Source of the DNA: Halobacteriovorax sp.
GTDB taxonomy: Bacteria > Bdellovibrionota > Bacteriovoracia > Bacteriovoracales > Bacteriovoracaceae
Assembly (NCBI GenBank): GCA_002720865.1
Contig: PBIO01000020.1
Location: forward strand, 114,134-178,133
Length of the DNA: 64,000 nt
Direction: 5' to 3'
Shown: one piece after another, positions 9,722-18,704 of the stretch
Layout of the letters: each line of letters begins with the position of its first letter
How positions within the stretch are numbered: position 1 is the first letter of the stretch
The notes under the pieces: model-generated
The model's database searches: none
What the model was told of the DNA's origin: nothing
Seen by the model: the letters and a program-made list of their open reading frames with translations, nothing else
Translations under genes and position numbers: made by a program

Positions 9722-10561
9722 TTAAACGCCAATAGGATGCCAAACAGTTTTTGCTTCAACGAAGTCTAAGATGAGATCAAGAGATCTTTCTTTTTCTCTT
9801 CTTGGGATCATCCTTTTCATATTATCAATCGAAGCAATTCTTAGCTCGTGATAAACATCAGTTCGTTCGTTTTGAAATGAGATGGCGCGAACTTCCATAT
9901 GGTTTCCGATAAAACCTTTGATTTCATCTAAGTCACCAGTAAGAAGATTTACAACTCCACCAGGAAGGTCTGAAGTTTTAAACACTTCGGCCAGTGGGGC
10001 TAAGACAGCGGGACAACCTTTTCCAAGAATAGTCACGACTGAGTTTCCACCAACTAAGATGGCGCAAATATTATCAACAAGTCTTGCGAAGTTAAATTCA
10101 TCCGCTTCAATAAGAGTAACAACGCCCGTTGCTTCTGGAGTCGTAAAGTTATGAAAAGGTCCTGAAACAGGATTAACTGCTCCCATGACCTGTTGGTACT
10201 TATCGCAAAACCCAGAGTAGTAAACAAAAGTATCGATAGCTTCATCTACCATCTTGTTGGCTTCACTGTCTGATTTTCCTAGGGCATTTTTGAATAGGTC
10301 TACAAACTCGACTCTCTTCCCTTCAGTCATCTCGGCCATTCTATATAGAATTTGCGAACGAAGAAAAGCAGTCTTGCTGGCCCAACCTGGCTGAGATTTT
10401 TTAGAGTTCTCTACTGAGTTTCTAAAGTCTTTTCTCGAGGCCTGACAAAGTCTAGCGTATTGCTCGTCAGTTCCTGACTTATTAAAAGAATAAGAGCGAC
10501 CAGATTCAGTTCTTGGAAACTCTCCGCCAATAAAAAGTTTTACTGTCTTTATAACTTTCAT
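9722..10561 (-). CDS. Truncated, catalytically inactive aldehyde dehydrogenase-like protein
   Basis: 279 residues, about 55% of a normal ALDH. It keeps the N-terminal NAD-fold part: KLFIGGEFPRTESGRSY, the helix with QILYRMAEM, and GNSVVTILGKGCPAVLAPLAE followed by LPGGVVNLLTG. It lacks both the catalytic-Glu motif (ELGGK) and the catalytic-Cys segment, and ends after FQNERT with an unrelated tail. The ATG overlaps the stop of the full ALDH gene (TAATG), with GAGGTG as ribosome binding site. The pair matches the two halves of an ALDH16-type protein, in which a dead second ALDH domain follows an active one; here they are separate genes. Likely a structural subunit of the upstream enzyme (inference). 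Confidence 0.8.
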   Translation of the reverse strand: MKVIKTVKLFIGGEFPRTESGRSYSFNKSGTDEQYARLCQASRKDFRNSVENSKKSQPGWASKTAFLRSQILYRMAEMTEGKRVEFVDLFKNALGKSDSEANKMVDEAIDTFVYYSGFCDKYQQVMGAVNPVSGPFHNFTTPEATGVVTLIEADEFNFARLVDNICAILVGGNSVVTILGKGCPAVLAPLAEVFKTSDLPGGVVNLLTGDLDEIKGFIGNHMEVRAISFQNERTDVYHELRIASIDNMKRMIPRREKERSLDLILDFVEAKTVWHPIGV

Positions 10562-12111
10562 TATTTCACCTCCAAGTATGGAAGCAGCCCGTGACGGCCA
10601 CCTTCGCGGCCAAAGCCACTTTCTTTATATCCACCAAAGGGTGAAGTTGGATCAAATTTATTATATGTATTGGCCCAGATTACACCGGCCTTTAACCCGC
10701 CGGCCACCTGATGAACTTTCGATCCTTTCTCAGACCAAATTCCCGCCGCTAGTCCGTACTGAGTATCATTTGCTTTTACGATAGCCTCTTCAGGAGTTCT
10801 AAAAGTCATGATGGAAAGAACTGGTCCAAAGACCTCGTCTCTTACAATCATGTCTGAAGTTGAGCAATTATCAAAGAAGCATGGAGCGTGATAATAACCT
10901 TTACGTGGAACTTTAACGTCTGCTTGATGAAAATCAGCTCCGCCTTTTTTAGCCTGTGCAACCATTTCTTTAATCTTAACAAGCTGCTCTTTATGGTTAA
11001 TGGCACCAATATCTGTGTTCTTATCCATTGGATCACCAACACGAAGAGAGGACATTCTCTTTTTCAGTTTTTTAACAACGATATCGTGAACCGACTCTTC
11101 AACAAGAAGCCTAGAACCAGCACAGCAAACATGCCCTTGGTTAAAGTAAATACCATTAATAATTCCCTCAATGGCCTGATCAATAGCCGCGTCAGCAAAA
11201 ATAATATTAGCTGACTTACCACCAAGCTCAAGAGTAAGTTTTTTGTTGGTATGACCAATATTTTTAGCGATCAGCTTTCCAATATCAGTTGAGCCCGTAA
11301 AGGCAACTTTATTAACATCTTTATGATCAACAAGTGCGGCACCTGTAGGACCTTCTCCTGTTACAATATTTACAACACCTTTTGGTAGTCCTGCTTCCTG
11401 GCATACTTCCGCTAAAAGAAGGGCCGTAAGCGGGGTCTGCTCAGCTGGTTTTAAAACAACCGTATTCCCACAGGCCAAGGCCGGGGCGATCTTCCAAGCG
11501 GCCATAAGAAGCGGAAAGTTCCAAGGAATAATCTGTCCACAAACACCAATGGATTTTACATCTTTACCTGGGTAAACATATTCAAGTTTATCGGCCCATC
11601 CGGCGTTATAAAAAAAGTGCGCGGCCGCAAGTGGAATATCCACATCTCTTGATTCTTTAATTGGTTTGCCACCGTCGAGTGTTTCAAGCACAGCAAATTC
11701 TCTAGCTCTTTCTTGAAGAATTCTAGCGATTCTAAATAGGTATTTGCCTCGATCTTTTCCAGACATCTTCCCCCACTCGCCTTCGTACGCTTTACGAGCA
11801 GCCTTAACGGCCTTATCGATATCTTTCTCATTACCAATAGCAAACTTACCAAGGGATTCTTCAGTGGCAGGGTTTTCGTTATTAAGGTATTTCCCAGACT
11901 CAGGAGCTACCCAAGCACCATCAATAAAGAGTTCGTATTTTTTCTTAATACTAACTACAGCAGAAGATTCAGGAGCTGGATCATATTCAAAAACCATTCC
12001 TGGTTTTAATTTATGAGTGCTCGTTGTCCGAGTAGTTTTCTTTTTAGAAGTCTTCTTTTTCTTAGCAGTAGACTTCGTTACTTTTTTCTTTGTCGCTTTT
12101 TTCTTAGTCAT
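10561..12111 (-). CDS. NAD(P)-dependent aldehyde dehydrogenase with lysine-rich N-terminal tail
   Basis: 516 residues. A 40-residue Lys/Thr-rich N-terminal extension precedes a full ALDH: YELFIDGAWVAPESGKY, the cofactor motif IPWNFPLLMAAWK, LELGGKSANI with the general-base Glu (about 300), and GHVCCAGSRLLVEE with the catalytic Cys (about 333). AGG upstream of ATG 12111; it starts 4 bases after deoC. The natural reading is that it oxidises the acetaldehyde released by deoxyribose-phosphate aldolase, though substrate choice cannot be proven from motifs. The basic tail is unusual for the family and may bind nucleic acid or an acidic partner. Confidence 0.93.
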   Translation of the reverse strand: MTKKKATKKKVTKSTAKKKKTSKKKTTRTTSTHKLKPGMVFEYDPAPESSAVVSIKKKYELFIDGAWVAPESGKYLNNENPATEESLGKFAIGNEKDIDKAVKAARKAYEGEWGKMSGKDRGKYLFRIARILQERAREFAVLETLDGGKPIKESRDVDIPLAAAHFFYNAGWADKLEYVYPGKDVKSIGVCGQIIPWNFPLLMAAWKIAPALACGNTVVLKPAEQTPLTALLLAEVCQEAGLPKGVVNIVTGEGPTGAALVDHKDVNKVAFTGSTDIGKLIAKNIGHTNKKLTLELGGKSANIIFADAAIDQAIEGIINGIYFNQGHVCCAGSRLLVEESVHDIVVKKLKKRMSSLRVGDPMDKNTDIGAINHKEQLVKIKEMVAQAKKGGADFHQADVKVPRKGYYHAPCFFDNCSTSDMIVRDEVFGPVLSIMTFRTPEEAIVKANDTQYGLAAGIWSEKGSKVHQVAGGLKAGVIWANTYNKFDPTSPFGGYKESGFGREGGRHGLLPYLEVK

Positions 12112-12114
12112 GAT

Positions 12115-13074
12115 CTAGTCCTGTGAAAGAATATCGTCGTAGTAGTACTGTCCGCTTTGCTGCTTAAAGATTTGCTTAATCAAATCATTAAGAAGTGCCG
12201 AGGCACCAAAACGAAAGAGGTCTGGAGACAGCCAGTCCGTTCCTAATACTTCATTAACCATACATAGGTAGTGAACCGCTTGCTTTGCAGTTCTAATTCC
12301 ACCGGCTGGTTTCATTCCAATCTTTTTACCTGTTTCTTCATAGTAGTCTTGAATAGCCTGAAGCATGACAAGAGTAACTGGCATAGTAGCCGCAGGGCTT
12401 ACTTTCCCTGTTGATGTTTTAATAAAGTCTGCTCCCGCTTCCATGGACAGCCATGAGGCGAGTCTTACTTTGTCATAAGTTTTAAGCTCCCCAGTCTCAA
12501 GGATCACTTTTAAGTGGGCATCACCGCAGGCCTCTTTAACCGCGACGATTTCATCAAAGACTTTTTGATAATGACCACAATGAAAAGCCCCACGATCGAT
12601 AACCATATCAATCTCAGTAGCTCCATCTTTGACACATTTTTCAACTTCTTTAACCTTCATACGAAGATCAAGCTGTCCCGATGGAAAGGCCGTGGCCACA
12701 GAAGCAATATTAATCCCAGTACCCTCTAAAGCCTCTACCGCATGTTTAACCATAGAAGGATAAACGCAGATGGCAGCGACAGAAGGAATCTCTCTAAAGT
12801 CATAGTTTCTAGAGACATCTTTTAACAAATGCTGAGGTACGGGATGAATTCCTTTAGCACAAAGTTGCTTAACCTTACCAGGAGTGTCCATCCCTTCTAG
12901 GGTGGTTAGGTCAGTCATCTCAATGGCCAAATAGAGGGCATCCATTTTTGATTGTTTTTTAATTGATCGTTTTGTGAAACTGGCCGCACGCTCATTGGCG
13001 TTCACCATATCGATGGGAAAGTGAGGAATACTCGTTTTCCCTCCACCGGGTATTTTCACGGTCACTGAAGTCAT
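12115..13074 (-). CDS. deoC: Deoxyribose-phosphate aldolase
   Basis: 319 residues from ATG 13074 (AGAGGTG Shine-Dalgarno; a GTG two codons upstream is part of that site). It splits 2-deoxyribose 5-phosphate into acetaldehyde and glyceraldehyde 3-phosphate, in deoxynucleoside breakdown. Key segments: EIDMVIDRG (about 140), ADFIKTSTGK with the Schiff-base Lys (about 220), and GMKPAGGIRT with the second Lys (about 255). First gene of an operon with two ALDH genes, so deoxyribose carbon from DNA would go to acetate and glycolysis. A promoter with an inverted repeat precedes it. Confidence 0.96.
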   Translation of the reverse strand: MTSVTVKIPGGGKTSIPHFPIDMVNANERAASFTKRSIKKQSKMDALYLAIEMTDLTTLEGMDTPGKVKQLCAKGIHPVPQHLLKDVSRNYDFREIPSVAAICVYPSMVKHAVEALEGTGINIASVATAFPSGQLDLRMKVKEVEKCVKDGATEIDMVIDRGAFHCGHYQKVFDEIVAVKEACGDAHLKVILETGELKTYDKVRLASWLSMEAGADFIKTSTGKVSPAATMPVTLVMLQAIQDYYEETGKKIGMKPAGGIRTAKQAVHYLCMVNEVLGTDWLSPDLFRFGASALLNDLIKQIFKQQSGQYYYDDILSQD

Positions 13075-13112
13075 AATCACCTCTTTATAGGAGTCAATTT
13101 AAATTGGGGGAA

Positions 13113-13142
13113 AGCATACGATGGACAAACTGCGTTGTCCAA
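13113..13142 (-). promoter_or_regulatory. deoC operon promoter overlapped by an inverted-repeat operator
   Basis: On the minus strand TTGGAC (13142-13137) and TATGCT (13118-13113) are 18 bases apart, placing the transcript start about 30 bases before the deoC ATG. TGGACAA-N6-TTGTCCA at 13122-13141 lies in the spacer and -35 region, the usual place for a repressor. The regulator gene is not in the window. Confidence 0.55.
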
Positions 13143-13190
13143 CCTGCCTTGCGCCATAAGTATCTGATTTTAGGGAATTTAGGTATCTGG

Positions 13191-13220
13191 AAATAAGAAG
13201 GCCCCTATCTAATAGGGGCC
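13191..13220 (-). terminator. Rho-independent terminator
   Basis: GGCCCCTAT and ATAGGGGCC (13200-13220) form a nine-pair stem with a three-base loop. On the minus strand it is followed by TTCTTATTT. It lies 25 bases after the stop of the secreted-protein gene at 13246. Confidence 0.8.
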
Positions 13221-13245
13221 CTCAGGACATTCTCAGGGGTGAGAA

Positions 13246-13815
13246 CTATTTAAGTGCAGGCAATACTTTTTCAAGTGCACTAGTTGGAAGCACCCTTCCT
13301 TCTAGCTTGGCTGCATAAAAAGAGCTCTGAGTTGAAACTTCTTTTCCGTTAATTCTATCGAAAAAAGAAGTTTGATATAGAACACCTGTTGCTGGGAGGG
13401 CAACAAAGGTAGGACAAATATTGTTTGTGTAGTCAGTTATAACTAGCTTTTCTTTAACTCCATCAACTGGTCTTAAGTCTCTTTCAGCAATATAAGAAGT
13501 ATTTCCACAACGATCAGTTACTTGATTAGTGATCTTTAAAGTGATCTCGTGAACGTTAAGAACAGCAGGGCACATCATGTTAGGAGGACAAACAGGAGCA
13601 TAGTTTAGCTCTAGTGAAAGCTCTTTTCTGATCTGCTTTACTTTTACAACTCCTCCGTAAAGGGCCATTTCGTTTAAGTAAGAATCTTGGTCAATATCCA
13701 TTGTTTCAATATCAGCTGATAAGACATAAGTTAATGGGTGAATGCTTCTTGCTTGTGTGCTTAAAGAAGCTAGTAGTACGATTAATGTTCCTGTTACTGC
13801 GACTAAGTTTTTCAT
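13246..13815 (-). CDS. Secreted protein of unknown function
   Basis: 189 residues from ATG 13815, with GGAG six bases upstream (a TTG four codons earlier lies inside that site). MKNLVAVTGTLIVLLASLSTQARS is a signal peptide. The mature part is predicted beta-rich, with CPPNMMCPAVL, DRCGN and NNICPT cysteines likely in disulfides; the CPPNxxCPA pattern is seen in small periplasmic beta proteins, but I cannot assign a family. It has its own terminator and is transcribed alone. Confidence 0.7.
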   Translation of the reverse strand: MKNLVAVTGTLIVLLASLSTQARSIHPLTYVLSADIETMDIDQDSYLNEMALYGGVVKVKQIRKELSLELNYAPVCPPNMMCPAVLNVHEITLKITNQVTDRCGNTSYIAERDLRPVDGVKEKLVITDYTNNICPTFVALPATGVLYQTSFFDRINGKEVSTQSSFYAAKLEGRVLPTSALEKVLPALK

Positions 13816-13971
13816 GTGTTTCTCCAAATAAGTTTAATAAGTGTTAATTGTTTAACTTCAAATCTGGGAGGGTTATAGATGGCTTTGGGATTTTTTAAAA
13901 ATTATAAGTTCTACATATAGTTCATTAGCGGTACTTATGATTAATTCCTTGGAATTTCAGTAACTTTGGTC

Positions 13972-13977
13972 TAAATT
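13972..13977 (+). promoter_or_regulatory. -10 box of a probable leaderless promoter
   Basis: TAAATT at 13972-13977, six bases, then ATG 13984; no Shine-Dalgarno. The same spacing is seen at 736 and 36977. Confidence 0.45.
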
Positions 13978-13983
13978 AACCTA

Positions 13984-14508
13984 ATGAACACCCGTGTAGG
14001 TTTTACCATAAGTATTATTGGCCATTTGATTTTGGGGTTATTCCTCTATCTTCAAAGACCATCAAAGAAGTTAGACTTCGGGATTAAAGACGGTCCAATT
14101 GTGGTGAGACTTCAAAAAGTATCAGTTGTTAAAAAGAAAAAAGTCAAACCGCTTAAGAAGAAAATCATCAAATCTGCTCAAAAAGTGGAACCCATTGAAC
14201 CAAAAGCTAAAGAAACTCCAGAAGAAAAAGAGATTGTCTCCGAGTTGCCACCAGGCTTTGATAGCCAAATTAAAAAATTCGTTCATCCAAAATATCCCAT
14301 GCGTGCCATTCGAAGATCCCTTGAGGGAAAAGTCCTTTTAAATCTTTTAGTAAATAGTGAAGGTGTAGTTGAAAGAGTTGATATTCTAAAATCGAGTGGC
14401 CACGATATTTTAGATCAATCTGCCACTAGTGCAGCAATGCTTTGGAGCTTTAAGCCAATGCCAGGCTCCCTTGAGCTATCTAAAGAGATCGTCTTCAAGC
14501 TTCGTTAA
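13984..14508 (+). CDS. TonB-like energy transducer protein
   Basis: 174 residues. N-terminal membrane anchor at about 5-22 (VGFTISIIGHLILGLFLY), a Lys/Pro/Glu-rich periplasm-spanning linker (about 48-85), and a TonB C-terminal domain (about 95-174): HPKYPMRAIRRSLEGKVLLNL then VDILKSSGHDILDQSA and WSFKPMP. It would couple an inner-membrane proton channel to an outer-membrane receptor. No ExbB/ExbD pair is next to it; the TolQ/TolR genes of the window are at 48.9 kb. The stop overlaps the convergent HD-domain gene by 4 bases. Confidence 0.88.
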   Translation: MNTRVGFTISIIGHLILGLFLYLQRPSKKLDFGIKDGPIVVRLQKVSVVKKKKVKPLKKKIIKSAQKVEPIEPKAKETPEEKEIVSELPPGFDSQIKKFVHPKYPMRAIRRSLEGKVLLNLLVNSEGVVERVDILKSSGHDILDQSATSAAMLWSFKPMPGSLELSKEIVFKLR

Positions 14509-15086
14509 TTTATCCAACCCTTTTCTTTAGACTCATCAAGCATTTTCTTAGTGAACTTCCAAACTTCGCTTGAAGAAAGTTCTATATGCGAATTTTTTTC
14601 GAGGGCCTGCTCTTTTGTTACCCCATGTTTAATCCAGGAATAACCCTTTGTTTTATAATTATGAAACATGGGAAGAAAGCGATCGATCCCTCTTAAGAAT
14701 CTAGACTCTGGTGTATCCCCTTTTTCAAATTCATTCCAGATTTGAGTGATTTCCTTAGCGAGGTCAGAGTCACATATTGGCTCAAGTACTTTTTTTAAGG
14801 CCTCTGCCTCATCATCTTCTAAGTTCTCAGCTTCATCTTTATGATAATGAAACTTATCACCTGCGTAGACCTCAACGATGTCATGACAAAGGGCCATTTT
14901 TATCGTTTTTGATAGATCTATGGGTTCATTGGAAAAAGATCCTAGGGTCATGGCGGCCATGGCCAAGCTAAAGCTATGTTCTGCCGTGTTTTCTTCTCTT
15001 TCCCCGCTCATGACGAGACACTGGCGATAGGTATCTTTTAACTTATCGATTTCACTTAAAAACTGCAGGCTATTTTCTAAATTCAT
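14505..15086 (-). CDS. HD-domain nucleotidase-like phosphohydrolase
   Basis: 193 residues if started at ATG 15086; the frame continues 35 codons upstream but that part would overlap the divergent gene and lacks HD-family likeness. Metal-binding signature: His in AEHSFSLAM (about 35), His-Asp in ALCHDIVEVYAGD (about 67), and a late Asp in FLRGIDRFLPM. This is the YfbR/YGK1 group, which dephosphorylates deoxynucleoside 5'-monophosphates. TAAATT lies five bases before the ATG and there is no Shine-Dalgarno. A link with deoC-based deoxyribose salvage is possible but not shown. Confidence 0.85.
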   Translation of the reverse strand: MNLENSLQFLSEIDKLKDTYRQCLVMSGEREENTAEHSFSLAMAAMTLGSFSNEPIDLSKTIKMALCHDIVEVYAGDKFHYHKDEAENLEDDEAEALKKVLEPICDSDLAKEITQIWNEFEKGDTPESRFLRGIDRFLPMFHNYKTKGYSWIKHGVTKEQALEKNSHIELSSSEVWKFTKKMLDESKEKGWIN

Positions 15087-15144
15087 AAGGCAATTTAACA
15101 GTATATTCCAGTCAAGTAAATTGCTGAAATGTCGATAAGTATCT

Positions 15145-17316
15145 GTGAGAGTGCTATTTGTATTACTTCTGTTTTTTTCCAGTGCCGTCATGGCCTATGA
15201 CTGCCAATCACAGTTTTTAAAAGAAGCCGAGGAGCTCCTCGCTACCGATCATCAAAATATTTTATCCCTGCAATTTAAACTAACAACTCTTAAGCTTGCT
15301 AAAAAAGCCGTTAGTCAAAACAAGACAAATCTAGAAGCTCTCGTAAGACAGTATTCTAGAAAGTTAAAAAATGGTGATCAAAGAGTTTTGAATGGACTAG
15401 AAGAGCTTTACCGCCGCCATGGTAAAACTGATGATTATAAAAAGATTATTGAAAGTTTTGGAACAGCTAGCTACTGGAATAAAAAGTCTAGGTTTTACAA
15501 TCGTGACGTCTCCATGTTTATCCTTGCAAAAAGAAGCCTCGATCCGAATGAAAAAGATTTAGACGAAAGAGACTCGGCCATTACATGGCTTGCACAAAAA
15601 CTTAGCCAAGAAACAGGGAATAAAAATTCTTCAAAGTTTAATTTAACCAATATTTCCTCCCATGTGGCTTCCATCGCTGGATCAATAAAGGGATTCCCAA
15701 AAAAATCACTTCAGAAAATTGAACTAGATATTAAAGACACTTTAGACAAGCTATCAGATTCCTTCGATCAGCTAAAGGACGACCTTAGTCAGAGCTTCAA
15801 GCTGAACTGCTTAGACGATGCTGGAAAAATAAAAACATGTACTAGTGAGGAACTTTTTAGCCCCTGGCTGGGCAAGGCGATGCTTGGGCTTTCTGAAAAG
15901 ATTGGGGATAATAAAATATACCAATTTTCATTAGAAGGTCAGATAAAGAATCGATTTGCAGGGAATGTAGATTTTAAGATTAGAACAAACTTGAATGAGT
16001 ATATTAAGCGCAAGGCCTGGATGGAAAACTTTCCAGATGCTCCTCTCCCAAACATTTCTCCATACGAGGGCTTTGAGAGCTATCAAGAGCGGGTGAGATG
16101 GCAAAAGGCACTTAACGAACTATCAGACGAGCAAAAAATCAAAGGTTTTAATGTCGAAAATGGAAAAGATAATTATGGCATCTTAGATAAGGGCAAGGGC
16201 GTCCTTACTATCTACTCCTCTAAAGGTTTAACTCTCGCTTCACTTCTCGTTAAGCAAAAAAAACGACATTATGATGAAAAACATTTTTCAGGCTCAGGAA
16301 TATATAAGGTCACGTCATTTGATGGGAAGCTAAACATCGCCGATCAAAGAAACTTTCCCTCTAGTTTTGGTCTTGAAGGTAAGGCAGTAGAATGCTCTGG
16401 AGAAGTTTGTATTGACTCTGATCCACAGGGTCTAATTGATAAATACCTACTGCCAAATGGAGCTCTTTATATTTTACCTTATGAGGAAGACAATCACTTC
16501 GTTATAAAGAACAATAAATTGAACCACACCACAAAGAGTTTAAGAGGACCTTTCTTCGATAAAAACTTTTCGCCAAAAGACAGAGAAGCGTTTCCCATAA
16601 AAATAGATATCGATGACCCAAGATATCAAACTAAAACTGCGAAAAAATTTATGCAGGCCTTAGAAGATGAAAAAGAAAAGCTTATGCAACTCTATAAGTT
16701 AGACAATGATGAATATAATGATCTAGCGAGATATGCTTTTGGAATTATGGGCAATGAAAGTGAGTTCGGAGAAAATTGGCGCTATGATGTTAAAGAAGCC
16801 ATTCCTTTTGGTATCGCAATTATAAAAGATACGAAAAAGAACGTATTTGGAAAAACCTCTAAGGCCTTTAAAGAAGCTAAAGAAAAAGAAGGCTGGTTTT
16901 CAGCTATAGGTGCTGGTGCAACGACATACTTTAAGGAGTTAATAAAAAGAGATATTCGCCTACTCACTGGAAAAATTAGTGATAAGAATAATAGCCGGGG
17001 TCCAACTCAAATTAAAACTGTCCCTAAAAAAATAGAAAAGGAGTACGGAATAAATAAGGATAATATCTCAAAACCTGCTAACGCAGCAGTGGCCACAATG
17101 GGTTTCCTCGCCGAAGCCATGGTGGAACTTAAGAATAGAGCGAAGAATAATCCAGATATTACTAAAGAGAATCGGATGGATTATCTTCATTATATCTATA
17201 TGGGAAGCACCCATGAGATTAAGAACCGTACAGCAACTCCCGATAAAAATATCTATCTTCGCCAACTAAAAGAATACTTAAAAGGTATCAATATATATCA
17301 AAGAGTATCTTTCTAA
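15145..17316 (+). CDS. Large secreted protein with lysozyme-like (SLT) C-terminal domain
   Basis: 723 residues from GTG 15145 (GTG 15151 also possible). MRVLFVLLLFFSSAVMAYDC is a signal peptide. Residues 20-200 are helical, Lys-rich; the middle is unfamiliar. Residues about 525-720 fit a soluble lytic transglycosylase domain: Glu in YAFGIMGNESEFGENW (Glu about 538), RGPTQIK (about 618-624), and a late MDYLHYIYMGST aromatic motif. An insertion of about 70 residues separates the Glu and RGPTQI motifs, longer than usual. Likely a periplasmic peptidoglycan-cleaving enzyme; a predatory bacterium could use it on itself or on prey. The lipoprotein at 17345 follows within 30 bases. Confidence 0.75.
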   Translation: MRVLFVLLLFFSSAVMAYDCQSQFLKEAEELLATDHQNILSLQFKLTTLKLAKKAVSQNKTNLEALVRQYSRKLKNGDQRVLNGLEELYRRHGKTDDYKKIIESFGTASYWNKKSRFYNRDVSMFILAKRSLDPNEKDLDERDSAITWLAQKLSQETGNKNSSKFNLTNISSHVASIAGSIKGFPKKSLQKIELDIKDTLDKLSDSFDQLKDDLSQSFKLNCLDDAGKIKTCTSEELFSPWLGKAMLGLSEKIGDNKIYQFSLEGQIKNRFAGNVDFKIRTNLNEYIKRKAWMENFPDAPLPNISPYEGFESYQERVRWQKALNELSDEQKIKGFNVENGKDNYGILDKGKGVLTIYSSKGLTLASLLVKQKKRHYDEKHFSGSGIYKVTSFDGKLNIADQRNFPSSFGLEGKAVECSGEVCIDSDPQGLIDKYLLPNGALYILPYEEDNHFVIKNNKLNHTTKSLRGPFFDKNFSPKDREAFPIKIDIDDPRYQTKTAKKFMQALEDEKEKLMQLYKLDNDEYNDLARYAFGIMGNESEFGENWRYDVKEAIPFGIAIIKDTKKNVFGKTSKAFKEAKEKEGWFSAIGAGATTYFKELIKRDIRLLTGKISDKNNSRGPTQIKTVPKKIEKEYGINKDNISKPANAAVATMGFLAEAMVELKNRAKNNPDITKENRMDYLHYIYMGSTHEIKNRTATPDKNIYLRQLKEYLKGINIYQRVSF

Positions 17317-17344
17317 TTTCCGAAAAACCGTCTAAACTATATTT

Positions 17345-18703
17345 GTGTTTAAAATTATCATTATTTCTCTCCTCCTCTTAAGCGGTTGTTCCATCTTTCG
17401 CCATAAAGACTTTATCTCAGTTGATTCTTTCCCTAGAGGTTTAGAAGTAAAAAAAGATGGAAAGCTCATCGGAAAAACTCCTCTCTTTCATAAAGCCAGG
17501 CTCTCAAGCTCTCCCGAGTATAATATTAATGGTTCGCTAGTATCTCCCATTGAAAAATGCGGAATGCAGTGGACTGACCCTTTAGTAGACAAGATTCCAC
17601 TCTTTAAAACTCTCGTTCCAGATGTGCTGACAAAAATGATGACGACCTTAACTCCTATCAATCTTGTTAAAGGTGGTAAATACGAATGCACGGCACTAGT
17701 GAGGAAAAAGTTTAAATCCGAGTCCAAAAAAGCCCAGTGTAGGAAGTTCATAATTATACCGCCTCCGAGTGAAAGAGCGGCTACTTCTTTTCAAATATCG
17801 AATGATTGGATTGAAGAAAACTTTAAAAGTAAAAAAAGTTCCTGCGATGAAGTTATCCACCCCAAGGTAGCAAAAGAGCATTTAGAATTCTTTGGGCTAA
17901 ACCATATGAATAGATCTTATGGAATAAAGTATATGATGTACGGTCTGATGGCACGTATCGGCTATAAGTTTAACTCCACTCACTTAGTTTATCTTTACAA
18001 CGAGAATCAAACAGTGACGCCTCATATTTATGACATTCACACGAGACTTCAAAATGCAAAAGAGCTAGAGACACCTTTTTATACCACGGCTAAAGACTCT
18101 AAAACTAATATTGTATGGGATAAATTTAGACAAGCCTTTAGACTTGTACCTAACTCTATTTCCTTGAGGTTTAAGCTTAGGCGTTGGTTACACCTAAGTC
18201 CTGAAGAAAATGAAAAATTATTTTCAAGAAGAATTTCTAAAGTAAAACTTCCTCCTAGTATTGTCATGTCAAATATCGAATACCCCCTCGATAGTTGGGG
18301 TACTAACTTTAGGTTTTCCCCTTCTCTTTCTTATAAGAGTTGGGATCAGGATTACGAAATAAAATATGCTTCAGCCATGATGGTTTTAAAGCTTTTTGGA
18401 CATACTCCAATTGGAACTTTTATAGGAAGACTTGGTGCTGGTGTTGCTTATCTCGATACGGCGAAACTTGGCGGTGGATACGAGAGTAAACAAGGTCTGG
18501 CCGTGGCCCAATGGGGCGGCGAATACTATAAGTTTTTAGGTGAACGGGCCTTTTTTAAATTTGGTTTTAGAAGGAATGAGCTTAGAAAAAATAAGGTGGA
18601 AGATGGTCTCTTTCACCTAAAAGGAATATCAGAAATTTATGCGGGTCTTGGGTTTTACTTTCCTGAAATGAATTCTAAAATCCGAAGCTTCTTTTACGAT
18701 TAG
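17345..18703 (+). CDS. Lipoprotein with PEGA-like N-terminal domain
   Basis: 452 residues from GTG 17345; TAAACT lies six bases upstream and there is no Shine-Dalgarno. MFKIIIISLLLLSGC is a lipoprotein signal. Residues about 25-55 (ISVDSFPRGLEVKKDGKLIGKTPLF) have the PEGA pattern of a beta strand, GxxVxxDGxxxGxTP. The C-terminal 150 residues are aromatic and alternating (FRFSPSLSYKSWDQDYEI; IGRLGAGVAYLD; GGEYYKFLGERAFFKFGFR), like strands of an outer-membrane barrel. Function unknown. It is convergent with the deacetylase gene, with a 1-base gap. Confidence 0.7.
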   Translation: MFKIIIISLLLLSGCSIFRHKDFISVDSFPRGLEVKKDGKLIGKTPLFHKARLSSSPEYNINGSLVSPIEKCGMQWTDPLVDKIPLFKTLVPDVLTKMMTTLTPINLVKGGKYECTALVRKKFKSESKKAQCRKFIIIPPPSERAATSFQISNDWIEENFKSKKSSCDEVIHPKVAKEHLEFFGLNHMNRSYGIKYMMYGLMARIGYKFNSTHLVYLYNENQTVTPHIYDIHTRLQNAKELETPFYTTAKDSKTNIVWDKFRQAFRLVPNSISLRFKLRRWLHLSPEENEKLFSRRISKVKLPPSIVMSNIEYPLDSWGTNFRFSPSLSYKSWDQDYEIKYASAMMVLKLFGHTPIGTFIGRLGAGVAYLDTAKLGGGYESKQGLAVAQWGGEYYKFLGERAFFKFGFRRNELRKNKVEDGLFHLKGISEIYAGLGFYFPEMNSKIRSFFYD

Positions 18704-18704
18704 A

